64,000 bases of DNA from Globisporangium splendens (taxonomy: Eukaryota; Oomycota; Peronosporomycetes; Pythiales; Pythiaceae). The stretch spans positions 479,596 to 543,595 of the forward strand of contig VFIW01000042.1 in assembly GCA_006386115.1 (NCBI GenBank), read 5' to 3'. The translations under genes and the position numbers were made by a program. The notes beneath the pieces are model-generated. The model was given only the letters and a program-made list of their open reading frames with translations. It was not told the origin of the DNA and made no database searches. Below are positions 1 to 10,596 of the stretch, piece by piece. Each line of letters opens with the position of its first letter. Position 1 is the first letter of the stretch.

Positions 1-1049
1 AAAAGAAACAGAACTGCTGTGCCGAGTCGCTGCACTTCCCAGCGGCTCGGACTTGCTCCTATTTGCATGGTGGTTGCTGTTCTGCTCCAACGAGAGCTAC
101 TGAGGCAGATGACTAATTACTTGGTAATGACTCACTCCCACGATGACGAATTACACTGGATGAGTCACAACGCATAGTGATTCACCTGCGACTTCGACTC
201 TGGCGTGCGCAAAGCTGAACAGATCACCACAGTTTGCCTTGTTCCATCGACTTTGTTTTGCTGTTTGTTGTAGCTGAATGCGCTAAGTGTGGTTTACTCT
301 GGTAAGGTCGAGGCACCTTGGAGTGTGCACCTCTCGTCCCACTCAATAGACATTTCAGGAAGAAAAAAGCGCTAAAACGTCCAAATATCGATTGCTCCTC
401 AAAAACAAGCTCGAAACCATTCGTTACTATAATAGAGGAGGCATGCTCATGAGTGACTTTGGTTGCAAATGGCTGCAGCCAAGCTTCAGCAACCTGTTGG
501 CAAGTTAGGATAGAAATTCGCCTAAGTTTCACGAGCGTCAATCTTGGCACCAGATCGAGTACTTCAAGTACGCTCAACAGTAAACAGGCAGTGGATCCGA
601 ATTGTAACCACCTCTCGAATATATGGTTTGACACTACCACACAAAATGCTTGGCGTCTTGGAATTAGGCTGGCAACCTCTCGAATGCTCCACATACACAT
701 CAAGCACGCAATACCCACTTTGAGACCGCCACGCTCAAGCTTCTGCATTCGCAAAGCAGCAGACCTCGGAAAAATCATTTCAATATAGTAGTATTTGGCA
801 TTTGAGACTGCAATCAGAATGAGAAGGATGCACTGCTCGCTTCAATTTATCATTTTTAGGCTTTGCAACATGAAATCTGTATTTATTTGTCAGTTGTTTT
901 CAAGTTGGCGATTTTGACAGATGGGAATCGAGCGATCACGATTGATTTGATTTGTTTACGGGCACAACAATAAGCAGGTCGCATGGATACATGCCACCTG
1001 CCACGCACGACAATTCTCAACATGTCGTCAACAACACGCAAGAGCGAGA
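1..1049. other. Left-edge intergenic region, no supported gene
   Basis: No recognisable protein or RNA gene was found. A 184-codon open frame on the minus strand (224-778) has no recognisable domain, no visible core promoter and a composition typical of chance frames, so it is not called as a gene. Confidence 0.5.
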
Positions 1050-1068
1050 GCTCATTCCCGCATTCGCG
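1050..1068 (+). promoter_or_regulatory. Oomycete core promoter (Inr + FPR) of the first thioesterase-like gene
   Basis: The stretch GCTCATTCCCGCATTCGCG fits the oomycete start-site consensus GCTCATTYBNCAWTTT with one departure at the end. It lies about 50-65 bp before the ATG at 1115, the usual spacing for short oomycete 5' leaders, and it supports that start codon. Confidence 0.7.
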
Positions 1069-1114
1069 CGCTCTGACGCACTCCTGAAGCCCAGCCTCAC
1101 CAGAATCATCGACT

Positions 1115-2098
1115 ATGGCTGTCTCTCCAGCATCTCCCGCTCCAAGAAGCGAGCTCCCCGTGTTCTTCTTCCACGGCGCGACCATGGACGCAAGCTCTGG
1201 GGACATGATGGCAGCCAAACTCAAGGAAGAGGGACGCCAATTTGTCGCGTTGTCGTTCGCCTCCGGTCCCGAGTCTGCTCGTTCGTTGCATGAACAAGTG
1301 TCGCTCGCGATTGCTCAGATTCGGTCCATTGTGAAGGGCGACGTCCGCTTCGACAACGGCTACATTTTCGTTGGGTTCTCGCTTGGAGGCATGATCGCAC
1401 GAGCCGTGATTGAAGAAATGGACGACCACAAGGTCCGCAGACTCGTCAGTGTTGCTGGTGTCGCCAACGGTGCGTTCTTCGGACCTCAGCCAGAAGACCA
1501 GCGCGCACTCATCGCATTCATCGATTACCTCGCGCCTCGAATGATTGTGGACACTGACTTCGACTTGAGTAAGTATGGACTAGCAGAGTACGCCGGCAAC
1601 TGCCAGTACGAGCTCGAGGTATTTGCACGGACTCACCCAGAGCTCCAAGGAAAGTTGTCGATTCTCAATGTTTCGCGCTCGCCAGTGACGAATGACTTCC
1701 TCGCTCACAACGACTTTTTGCCCAAGTTTAACAACCTCATTCCGACCTCGACCGATGAAGAGATGCATGACCAGCAGCGTCGTCGTGCAAACTACTTGAA
1801 ACTCGAGCAAGCGCATTACGTAGGTTCGCCAGACGATGAGGTGGTAGGGCCATGGCAGACATCCATTCTTGGTCGCTACAGCGAGCTGGACTCGGTCGAG
1901 GATATTCCGACCAAGTTTGCGTCCTTGGCTGTGGTAGACATGAATGACACTACTGAGTACCAGCAAGACACGTATGGTCTGAAAACGCTGGATGCCCGCG
2001 GCGGACTGTTCCGGCACATTGTGCCTGGCGTACCACATCTGGACTGGGTTATCAATGGCGACGTGTACGATATGCATCTTTCCCCGCTTTTGGGCTAA
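1115..2098 (+). CDS. Palmitoyl-protein-thioesterase-like alpha/beta hydrolase (no signal peptide)
   Basis: Single-exon gene of 327 residues. Visible features are the strand-plus-loop FFFHG near residue 17, the nucleophile elbow GFSLGG with Ser89, an Asp pair in SPDDEV (240-241) and a His in VPHLDW (308). This is the Ser-Asp-His order and spacing of the PPT1 family, which removes palmitate from cysteines of S-acylated proteins. Unlike its convergent neighbour at 2398-3579 it starts directly before the catalytic domain with no hydrophobic leader, so it is probably cytosolic. The two proteins align throughout (for example ARAVI.EMDDH and the DTTEYQ.DTYGLKTLD block), so they are tandem paralogues. 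The elbow reads GFS rather than the GHS of the neighbour. Exact substrate is inferred, not shown. Confidence 0.8.
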   Translation: MAVSPASPAPRSELPVFFFHGATMDASSGDMMAAKLKEEGRQFVALSFASGPESARSLHEQVSLAIAQIRSIVKGDVRFDNGYIFVGFSLGGMIARAVIEEMDDHKVRRLVSVAGVANGAFFGPQPEDQRALIAFIDYLAPRMIVDTDFDLSKYGLAEYAGNCQYELEVFARTHPELQGKLSILNVSRSPVTNDFLAHNDFLPKFNNLIPTSTDEEMHDQQRRRANYLKLEQAHYVGSPDDEVVGPWQTSILGRYSELDSVEDIPTKFASLAVVDMNDTTEYQQDTYGLKTLDARGGLFRHIVPGVPHLDWVINGDVYDMHLSPLLG

Positions 2099-2397
2099 TC
2101 GTATCGGTGTCAAGGTGCTCCAATAGTAACCCAAACACCATCCGCCCAGAGATTAAGTGTTGATGTCATCACACTCTTTTTCGTAAATGAGTTCACTGCG
2201 TATACATGCACGATAAAACATGATCAGTGTCGATGGGAAAAAGAAACGTGTGTGCGCATTTACCATGTCTGGTTAGTGCCACCTGGAAACCTCCTTGCAT
2301 CAGAAAATTGAAAAATGCCTAGTCATCCATTACTTTGGGACGATTAACGACTCGCTCTTGTTCTCAACTCTACCAAGAACCGCATCGCCAACAGATC

Positions 2398-3579
2398 TCA
2401 GAGAAGTGGGTAGATGTGCTGGCCATAAGTCGTCTTGAACGAGCACGTTTGCGCCGTGGCATATGTGGTCGAGTCAGCCACCCAGCAGCTGTGGGGCACA
2501 TGCGCCACGGTGTGCAAGAAGAGTCCGCCGCGCGAGTCCAACGTTTTCAGTCCATACGTGTCTTCTTGGTACTCGGTCGTGTCTTTCACGTCCAAGATGC
2601 GGAGCGAGCTAAACTTGGTCTTGAGCTCGTCCACGCTGCTGAGCAGACTGTATTGTCCCAAGATCGAGGTTTGCCACGGCGCGACGATTCCGTCATCTGG
2701 GGACGCGAAAAAGTGCGCGTTCTCGAGCTTCAGGAAATTCGTACGGCGCCTCTCTTGGTTTATCGTGCAGTTCGAGTTTTGTTGTGCGCATGAATTGATA
2801 TTGTTGAGCTCCGGGAGGAATGTGAAGGAAGCCACCCACGCCTCTTGAACAGGGGATCGCGCTAAGTTGAACAGCGAGTACTTGTTCTGCAACTCAAGGT
2901 GAGCGCTAGCAAACATGTCAAAGTCGTACTGGTACTTGCCTCGGAAATCGTTTGGCCACGTGTACTTGGTCAAGTCCCAGACTGACGACGGCACCATGCT
3001 TCGCCCTAACCCGTTCGTGAACACGAGCGACGGCACGGTATCCGCTGGCTGGGGGCCAAAGAAGACGCCGTTCACGACGCCCGCGAGACTGATAAACGTC
3101 TTGACTTGGTGGTCATCCATCTCCTGAATCACAGCTCTCGCCAGCATGCCGCCCTGCGAGTGGCCAATGAAGATGTACCCATTCTCATAAAGGCGCGAGT
3201 CGTTGCTCACAATCTTGCGGATGTCCGTGATCGCGAGCTGGACCTGGTCCTTCAGTGCGCGCGTCGAGCACTGGTCGTTGCAGAACGCGAGCGTGTTGAC
3301 CACGCGTCCCTCGGCCGTCAGGTTCGCCGCGATGTTCAGCCCCGACTTGTCGTTCGAGAGCACGCCGTGGAAGAAAAACACCGGGAGCTTCGCCGAAAGA
3401 GCTGTTGGAGTTGACACATTCGGTTGCACGGATGGCTGAGACGCGACCGCAGCGTTCAGACGATAGGCACTCGGGGAGCGGACGATCTGGCGCCTGCCAC
3501 ACACGTCGCTCACCGCCAGCAGCAGCAGCCACACGCACAGCGCGAGCCGAGGCGGAAACCCACTGCGCGCCATTCTCAT
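2398..3579 (-). CDS. Secreted or lysosomal palmitoyl-protein thioesterase-like protein (PPT1 family)
   Basis: The open frame extends to 3603, but its first codon there is GTG. The first ATG is at 3579 (393 residues) and another lies two codons later at 3573. Either gives a typical signal peptide: a basic start, then a run of Leu/Ala/Val, then a likely cleavage site after DVCG. The catalytic core has GHSQGG (nucleophile at about residue 141), SPDDGIV (Asp about 295) and AHVPHSCW (His about 363), the PPT1 triad. Several NxS/T sites (for example NVST, NDS, NCT) agree with passage through the secretory route. Such enzymes depalmitoylate proteins in lysosomes or outside the cell. The gene is convergent with the paralogue at 1115-2098, with about 300 bp between the stop codons. 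Confidence 0.83.
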   Translation of the reverse strand: MRMARSGFPPRLALCVWLLLLAVSDVCGRRQIVRSPSAYRLNAAVASQPSVQPNVSTPTALSAKLPVFFFHGVLSNDKSGLNIAANLTAEGRVVNTLAFCNDQCSTRALKDQVQLAITDIRKIVSNDSRLYENGYIFIGHSQGGMLARAVIQEMDDHQVKTFISLAGVVNGVFFGPQPADTVPSLVFTNGLGRSMVPSSVWDLTKYTWPNDFRGKYQYDFDMFASAHLELQNKYSLFNLARSPVQEAWVASFTFLPELNNINSCAQQNSNCTINQERRRTNFLKLENAHFFASPDDGIVAPWQTSILGQYSLLSSVDELKTKFSSLRILDVKDTTEYQEDTYGLKTLDSRGGLFLHTVAHVPHSCWVADSTTYATAQTCSFKTTYGQHIYPLL

Positions 3580-6137
3580 TGTCGATTTCTGTGACCCACG
3601 CACAGTGCACGGGAACGCTACAGTACTCGCTTTTCAAAAGTGTGTGGACAGACAGCAACGAAAGCCACAGAGAAGAACGCTCTAAGAAATGGGTACAGCC
3701 GCTTATGGACTTTGTAAAGGCTTGAGGTATTGAGGACATTATTAGTTAGTTGGCTTGAATGATAAAAGAAGCATCATTATGCTTCTTGTAGAGGCTGCGA
3801 CATTTATCGAGAAATCAGATTAGAGGATGGTTGTCAATTTTGCAGATGGCGTAAGCATCATGTGTGCAATAGGTATCAGGTGGTCTGAGTCAGTGAAAAT
3901 TGCGTATTTTACGCAAGAATCAGGAACACAATTAAATGAATGAAGCGAATTAATTGTAGAGCTGCAAAAACAGTTCGGTCAAAAAATTAACTTCGTCGTT
4001 TTCCACCCACACTCATTGCGCTCGACCGACTCTCGCAGCTCAGAACCCACTGCACAATGAAGACGATCAGCTCCACCGACAAGGGGGTCTCGATCTGGAA
4101 GCTTTCAAATTCAATCTTTCAGAAGCTTGGTATCCCTGACCCTAAGACGAATTCGGGAACTCGAGGTTGGTCAGACCAATGTGACACCCAACTGCTGCTG
4201 ATATGGGCCAAAAGGACAATGACTCGAAGCGGTTTCTAAAGTCTCTCTCTCTGTTGTATCGGGATCTACCAACAAAGAGTGCACTCTGAAAGGTTCGTAG
4301 GTTTACTTCAACCACCCACAACGGAACGCCTTTAGCATTAAAGTCGACAAGCAACACCCATGTCGACTACGAACTGCATCCTTTTTCGTCGACGAAAGAA
4401 GCAGCCATAGCATTCAGAAGGAATCGCCGCGTCTTGCTTTCGATGACTTTCAATAGTCTACTCAGCAGCACTTGTAAGTACAAAGGTCCTGTACCGTAAT
4501 CTTGTATTCAACTACCAATGTTGCTCGTTCGTTGTTGAAAGCACAAACGAGCGCAACTGCGCGGTGCTTCTCAGAATGCGATGGTCCACGTCGGATACAG
4601 GATACACTGGGTGGCGGATGCTCTAGAAGATTTGCTGCCTTTTCGCACGGCTTTTGGGTTGTACAAGGTAAAGCGTGCACTGAACGATGTGGTTCTGCGC
4701 CGTCGAGGAAAAGGGCAAGCGTCCATCACGTTGCTTCATGACGGGTTGTTGAGAAAGGCAATTGCGCAACTTACACTGTGCCACCGCTCTTGGAAATGCG
4801 TAAAAGGGATACTAACGCACATTGTACTGAGTATCTGATAAACAAAGGCTTGGCCATGTTGGCGGATATATTCAATCACAAACGTTGTTGGAGGGCACAC
4901 ACTCACACTGTCATACACGCCGCGCACCTGGCACGATGGCGAATGCGAAAATGCAAATGCGACGCTGCCGTTTTGGTTTCATGGACATCTCAGCTACAGC
5001 ACCACATCGCATCCAGGAAAAGGTCCACGAAGCAAATGAATACCGTGGTACGAAGAATTAATTAATTCGTTCACTTTCTGACCTTTCTCTGCATGTTGCA
5101 AGGTGGTGATGATGCCGTAAATGAGCATAAAAAGGTCAATTCACAAAGCTCTTCGAGCATGCTCTCCGTTGATTGCGCGGGTCGTTTTGCACTCGAGAAG
5201 GTGTGAGCCCTTCCCTGCGAATCTCGATTGTTTAGTCTGTGAATACAATGTATTCTCGTGCGTCGGCGAACTCGCCCATCCGCGCAAACTCAATCATGCA
5301 ATATAGAAAAGTCTGTGGCGCAAACACACGCCTGATCCGCTGAAATGCGTGCCTCGCACAGTGTAATAAAAGGCGACAAACCAATGTGTACATTCTCCAG
5401 AAGCTGCAGCACAATCACCGCTATGATGGGCTCAGGTCCCTGGCACCGCCACCTCCTTCCCCATCATCTACCTTGGCGCGTTTGACGTACCGTTAGGTAC
5501 TTGACGCTTCCCGCGAAACATGGCGCATATTTCTTACTCTGAGCACGCTTGCAATGATGAGTGAACCTACAACAGCCCTCAGCATTCTTCCTTTCGCTGA
5601 AAAAGAGTAGAAAAGTACAGATCTCGTCGCAGTGAAACCAGGTCTGAGTTTGTTCATTCAACCACGCTGTTTCTTTATTCTGCCTGCATGCAAACAGCCG
5701 GCAATCTCCCCATCCTCGTTGTCGTCGCGGCAACACTATTATACCTTTCACGCCAGAAGAGGAGGGTGTAATCGCCACGCATACATGAGGCACTTGTGAG
5801 AAATCTCTTCCCATCCCCAGGAGATTAACTGACAGTGGGAGTACAACGCATTCGTCCGCATGTCACCTTATGAATCACTTGGGTCGAGTATACGCTGCTT
5901 GTCCCGCATGATGATGGGCCCTACACTTGCCTGTCGAGAACCCTGACTTTCTGGTGCCATGGCGCACAGTCTCCAGTCTCATCTCCTTCACTGTTCTTTC
6001 TTTTCACGACACCACCAGCTTCTATCACGCAACAACCAACACCACGACCTCCCTCCCTGATCATCCGCCTACCAGCGAATACACAGAGCCTCCCTCCATC
6101 TTGCCACCGAGTCCAGATCTGGCATTCTCCCGTTGGC
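3580..6137. other. 2.5-kb intergenic region without a supported gene
   Basis: Only short frames with no recognisable domain are present, the largest being 116 codons on the minus strand at 5464-5814. No transposon ends or RNA genes were recognised. The AT-rich stretch at 3740-4000 follows the 5' end of the thioesterase-like gene. Confidence 0.5.
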
Positions 6138-6155
6138 CTCACTTCCCCATTTGCC
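6138..6155 (+). promoter_or_regulatory. Oomycete core promoter of the folate-biopterin transporter
   Basis: CTCACTTCCCCATTTGCC matches the Inr (TCAYTYY) followed by the flanking promoter region (CAWTTT-like). It sits about 75-90 bp before the ATG at 6229. Confidence 0.72.
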
Positions 6156-6228
6156 TTGAAGCCACCAAGCCAGCCCTCGTCTGTCAAGCGCGAGTTTCTT
6201 CGACCCAAACTTCGGAAGCAAGAAAACC

Positions 6229-7914
6229 ATGGCCACCAGCAACAACCCCAAGATGGATATCATCGAGCGCGTCTCGTACATTTCGTCCACTGCCCACGGA
6301 AAGACGGACGGCGATTACCGTGGTATGAAGACCCCGGACGTCGAAGGCGGCGCTCTCCGTGAAGGCGGTGCGCCAAAACTCTTCAGCAAGGACCACATCG
6401 GTCTCCTTGTGCAGTACGCTGCCGTTGGGCTTGTGTACGGAACGCTCCCAGGCACGATTTACCCATTCCTGACGATCTTTTTGAACATGGAAGGCACGCA
6501 AACGACCTCGGCGCGAGTGCTCGTGTCCTTGCCGTGGTCTTTCAAGGTGCTGTACGGCATCGTGTCGGATTGCTTTCCGATTTTTGGTTACCGTCGTCGT
6601 CCGTACATGATTCTTGGGTGGGGACTCTGCTTCCTTATGCTCCTGATCATGGGGTTCATGAAGGCGTCGGATCCGTACTTTCCAACACGCGATCTCGCGG
6701 ACATCAACCCTTTGGATTACACGCCTGAGATCGTAGCCCAGTTCAACGAGGATGCGCGTGACGGAGGTGGAAAGTTTATTATCCTCATGATGCTGGCATC
6801 TGTCGGCTACGTCGGCGCTGATGTCGCTGCTGATGGTGTGGTCGTCGAGCTCGCACAGCGAGAACCTGAGGCCGTGCGGGGAACAACCCAGACGGCGATC
6901 TACACGACCCGTACGATCTTTGTTATCATCTCACAAGTGACCACGGCATTCGCGTTCAACAGCGAGGATTTCGGCGGCGACTTTGACTTCGGCATCACGT
7001 TCCCTCAGCTCATGTTGATCTTGGCGTTCTCGCTCGTGCCAGTGTTACCAATCACGTGGTGGTACATCAAGGAAGAGAAATGTCCGGGTGTGAATTTCAA
7101 GAGCTACATGATCGAGTTCTGGGAGCTCCTCCAGACGCGTGCCATGTATCAGGTGATCGGCTACAAGTTCTTCTCGGGTGTGTTTGAAAACGCCTCGTGG
7201 GTTGCGTCGGACCCCGTTGCGAACTACATTGCCGGAGTGACCAACTTCAACGACAAGCTCCAATCCATTTTCGCGAACGGCGTGTTCGCTCTGACCCTGT
7301 TCCTGACGGGCAAGTACGGTCTCCACTGGAACTGGCGCTACATGACGATCATCACGATGGTGCTTATCGTGGCGCTTGACGCGATGGTGTCACTGCTGAC
7401 TGTCTGGGACGTCGTGCGTAGCCAATGGTTCTGGCTCGGGGTGCCTATCGTGGAGACCCTGCCTTCGGGTGTCAACTTCATCATCGGCACGTACGTCGTT
7501 GTCGAGCTCGCCGGTATGGGCAACGAAGGCGCTGTCTATGGCTTGATCACGACGGTCTCCAACTTGTCGTCGCCTTTCGCGAGCACGATCTCGAAGAACC
7601 TCAACTCGCTCTTCGATGTGACCAACGTGGACGTCCAGAAGGACACCAACCATGTGCGCTGGGAAATTACGTACACGATCGTCATCTGCTACCTCTGCAA
7701 GTTGCTTTCGCTCGGGTTCTTGCCACTGCTGCCAGCTCAAAAGGCACAGACCCAGGAACTGCGTCGCAACGGTGGCTCGAGCAAGACCATGGGCATCTTC
7801 ACGGTCTTCTACGTCATCTTTGCGCTCTGCTGGTCGATCATGACCAACATTTTGTCGATCTATCCATCGACCAAGTGTCTCCGCATCGCTGGTGGTCGTG
7901 GGTGCAAGAAGTAA
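6229..7914 (+). CDS. Folate-biopterin transporter (FBT/BT1 family, MFS superfamily)
   Basis: Intronless gene of 561 residues with about 12 predicted membrane spans. Family-typical stretches include LPWSFKVLYGIVSDCFPI (span 2-3 region with the conserved Lys and Asp), RRRPYMILGW, a second-half WVASDPVANYIAG block, and the ending KCLRIAGGRGC followed by stop. BT1 proteins move folates, biopterin or related substrates across membranes. Oomycetes carry many copies, and the substrate of this one cannot be told from sequence. A well-matched core promoter lies at 6138. A hydrophobic frame continuing past the stop in another phase (7920-8010) is not needed to complete the family fold. Confidence 0.85.
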   Translation: MATSNNPKMDIIERVSYISSTAHGKTDGDYRGMKTPDVEGGALREGGAPKLFSKDHIGLLVQYAAVGLVYGTLPGTIYPFLTIFLNMEGTQTTSARVLVSLPWSFKVLYGIVSDCFPIFGYRRRPYMILGWGLCFLMLLIMGFMKASDPYFPTRDLADINPLDYTPEIVAQFNEDARDGGGKFIILMMLASVGYVGADVAADGVVVELAQREPEAVRGTTQTAIYTTRTIFVIISQVTTAFAFNSEDFGGDFDFGITFPQLMLILAFSLVPVLPITWWYIKEEKCPGVNFKSYMIEFWELLQTRAMYQVIGYKFFSGVFENASWVASDPVANYIAGVTNFNDKLQSIFANGVFALTLFLTGKYGLHWNWRYMTIITMVLIVALDAMVSLLTVWDVVRSQWFWLGVPIVETLPSGVNFIIGTYVVVELAGMGNEGAVYGLITTVSNLSSPFASTISKNLNSLFDVTNVDVQKDTNHVRWEITYTIVICYLCKLLSLGFLPLLPAQKAQTQELRRNGGSSKTMGIFTVFYVIFALCWSIMTNILSIYPSTKCLRIAGGRGCKK

Positions 7915-8431
7915 ACTTCGGGTTTGGAGTTTCTGGGGCAATCATCGTCTTCATTGCACTCGCTGCAATAGGTGTGCTCGAAAGTCAACTTGTGCGTTGT
8001 TTAGTTTTCTAATCCATTCCAGAAAGTACGACTGAACTCTGGTGGCTTTAGATCAATGCTGTTGTTTTCTGATCAATACGAAAATGTGGTCATCTCTTGA
8101 GTGTGCAAATGCCTCTGATTAACACTATCGTGTTGGTATATGCAACAGGAGTTATTTGGCGATCAAGGCATCCAAAAGGATTTACACCAGCACGTGATGA
8201 GAACGAAAGTGAAGTATATTTAGATGTAGACTAGTGATCAGCAATATCAAACTTGGAGTGATCCGTCCACAAGGAGCCAGAAGTTGTGCGTGCAATGCCA
8301 ATGTCGGTGCCTCTCAGTACATACTGGTATTCGCTTGAGCAGTTCCATTCCTTGCAGCTCATTCATGCAAGTGGTAAATTCAGCAATCTTCCGATAGGCG
8401 AGACGGCGACGGTAGGGCAATATCAAATCGC
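7915..8431. other. Intergenic region between convergent genes
   Basis: No supported gene. The interval separates the transporter (plus) from the small minus-strand gene at 8432. The reading frames present are antisense shadows of the latter or random. Confidence 0.5.
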
Positions 8432-8626
8432 TCACCGCATTCGCATATGGGCCATCGACTCTTTTGAGACGTACACGACTTTCTTGGCATTGGGCGACGC
8501 CGATGCCGAACTATTGTCGCCGGTTGTCTGCTTCGACTTGGACGCGTCCTTGTCTTGGGTCTTTTTCAAGAACTTGGATGGAACGTTGTGAGCGGCGCCT
8601 TTGACGAGCGTGAGGGCAGTGTCCAT
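8432..8626 (-). CDS. Small conserved protein, 64 residues, paralogue of 10393-10596
   Basis: Function unknown. The protein begins MDTALTLVKG and ends KESMAHMRMR, and the plus-strand gene at 10393 begins MDAKLTVVKG and ends KEAMAHMRIR. The middle is Lys/Ser/Thr-rich and poorly conserved in both. Conserved ends with a free middle argue that both are real and under selection. An excellent core promoter (8672-8691, minus) lies 46-65 bp upstream of this ATG. No signal peptide, membrane span or cysteine is present. The gene would be missed by a 100-residue cutoff. Confidence 0.68.
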   Translation of the reverse strand: MDTALTLVKGAAHNVPSKFLKKTQDKDASKSKQTTGDNSSASASPNAKKVVYVSKESMAHMRMR

Positions 8627-8671
8627 CGTGGAGATTCTTAGCTTTGTTCACAAGCTGACGTGGTCGCGCGG

Positions 8672-8691
8672 AATGAAATTGGAAAATGAAC
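8672..8691 (-). promoter_or_regulatory. Oomycete core promoter of the 64-residue gene
   Basis: On the minus strand the sequence reads GTTCATTTTCCAATTTCATT, matching GCTCATTYBNCAWTTT almost throughout (Inr TCATTTT, then CAATTT). Spacing to the ATG at 8626 is right. Confidence 0.75.
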
Positions 8692-10392
8692 TGTGTGATT
8701 GGACGGCAAAACTGGCGAGAACACCGAGTCGAGACGATGCTGGTTCAAACTTCATTCATAGTTCTCCGATGCTCTGCCTACAGTTGGCGACGCAATTTGT
8801 TTATATAATCAAATGCAGCGTCTCTATTGTTGGCTTGGCGCCATTTTTCAGCCTTCGTGACTTCAGGTGTAGCTGTGAGTCAACGAGATCAGTTTCGCAA
8901 ACGAGAAGTGTCCACAAACTAGGCGCTGACCAACACTCTGTGCATCCAAACCTGGCGATTGGATGCAGCCGCATCCAAACGGTCGATAGGATGATTCGTA
9001 ATGCGCCAGTCCGCGTAGTGAAGGTGCCTACATCTCCAATTTCTCAGCCTAGCTGACAGATTCTGCTCGTTCTCATCAGCTCACTCACACTCGCCCACTC
9101 ATGCTGTCCTGCTTTGCGAATTTGATGATAAAGACCACCACTCATAGCAGATTATGGCAGCCAGCAGGATGAGAATCAAACTTCATCGCAAGAAATCTCG
9201 TATGTACCCTATCGTTTTATGAAATACATAGTGGGTGGACGCTTGACCTACATCTACCTACGCCAGATTGGAGAATAGGCGCAGCGGAGTGATCGCTCGT
9301 ACGCTCCACGTTGCAGGAAGGAGGCATCCACACACACAGAGCGATGGTACGTTGCCTTTGCTTGGAACTGCCGCAATCATGTCGACCCCATCGCAGCGCC
9401 GAATTTTCTGGACAAGGTGCAGACACGTACGACAAGGTGTGCCAGTCGCTGCAGGAGGCTTCACTTGGTATGTTCCTTCTCTGCCACGTCTTGAAGGAAG
9501 CGCCTTCGTACAGCGAGTTCAAGCAAGCTGCCGGAACTGCAGCCCCTGCCGAATCGTGTTGTAGGTATGACCATGTTCTCACAAGATAATCAAGTACATG
9601 TGCCTATTTGCTGCTGCAATACGCATGGACACCACCATTTCATTGCCTTTTGTCCTGAAAGTTAGAGTTTGTTTGCCTGCCAAAGTGGAGGGAGGAAAGT
9701 GCGCGTAAACTGACTCATAGCATCCAGCAGTCGCAATGGTAGTTCGGTGTGCCATGAAGGTGCAGCATCTCTTTTTCTCACTGACGCAGTCTGAACGCCA
9801 ACTCCAGTGCCAGATGATGGGTATGATCTCACTGCAAACACACATCCATCACTTGTTGAATTGATGCGGACCATCACTCATAGCACACGAAAATGTGGAG
9901 AGACAGGATTTGGGATAATCGCCGCAAGAATCCTTGGAGACGCATCTATCAGTTTGATATCAGACTAGAGCACACACTCTGGAGATTGATACATGCACTT
10001 GCGTCTCCTGCATATCACAGGTGGATTGATCGCTCATACTAGCACAACAGTGCCAAGTGTAGGTCGCTCCAGATGGACAGAGTGATGGTTCACGTCAGCA
10101 TTATGGCGCAATGTTTCGCAAATAGGTGGACCAACCTCAAGATACTGGAACGCTGCGAACCAAAGATCAGTCGCTACAGGGAGACTTTGCTCTTATAGCA
10201 CGTGTAGTTTCTCATTTGGGAGGAGCTTCTCCCGTGGATGCGAACTCGGGTCGTCTCAGGCTTCTCGCTGTGTGTTGATGCCTGGTTCCCTTGTCGCATT
10301 TTGAGAAGAAGGCGTCTTCTTGCCCCGGTCTCGTGGACCAGGTATCCAGTCACAACGCGATTTGCCGGCAACAGAGCATCGCTAAGATCACG
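8692..10392. other. 1.7-kb intergenic region between the two small paralogues
   Basis: No supported gene was found; frames of 60-150 codons overlap on both strands without domains. A CATTTT-containing, promoter-like stretch is present at about 10290-10310 before the ATG at 10393, but it is a weaker match than that of the paralogue. Confidence 0.45.
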
Positions 10393-10596
10393 ATGGACGC
10401 CAAGCTCACCGTTGTAAAGGGACAAGCGCCCCAGTCCGCCTCCAAGATGGACAAAGCGATCAAGAAGCAAGCAACGCTCTCGAGCTCTTCTAATCAAGAA
10501 GACACCGCGGGAGCTGTCTCCAAGGCGCCAAGCGGTCCTGAAGTCAAGACGACGTCCATCTCAAAGGAGGCCATGGCGCACATGCGAATTCGTTAA
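10393..10596 (+). CDS. Small conserved protein, 67 residues, paralogue of 8432-8626
   Basis: Function unknown. The start was placed at 10393 rather than at the upstream in-frame Met (10291) because the N-terminus MDAKLTVVKG then aligns with MDTALTLVKG of the minus-strand paralogue. The C-terminus KEAMAHMRIR aligns as well. The middle is rich in Ser, Lys, Gln and Ala and looks disordered. The two genes are divergent and about 1.8 kb apart, suggesting an inverted duplication. Confidence 0.65.
   Translation: MDAKLTVVKGQAPQSASKMDKAIKKQATLSSSSNQEDTAGAVSKAPSGPEVKTTSISKEAMAHMRIR

Noticed and set aside
224..778. 184-codon minus-strand open frame near the left edge
   Set aside because: No domain, promoter, signal peptide or conservation evidence; overlapped by a plus-strand frame of similar quality.
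7920..8012. Hydrophobic extension after the folate-biopterin transporter stop, in another frame
   Set aside because: It could suggest a frameshift removing a last membrane span, but the protein already ends with the CLRIAGG.GC tail I associate with the family, so no lesion is needed.
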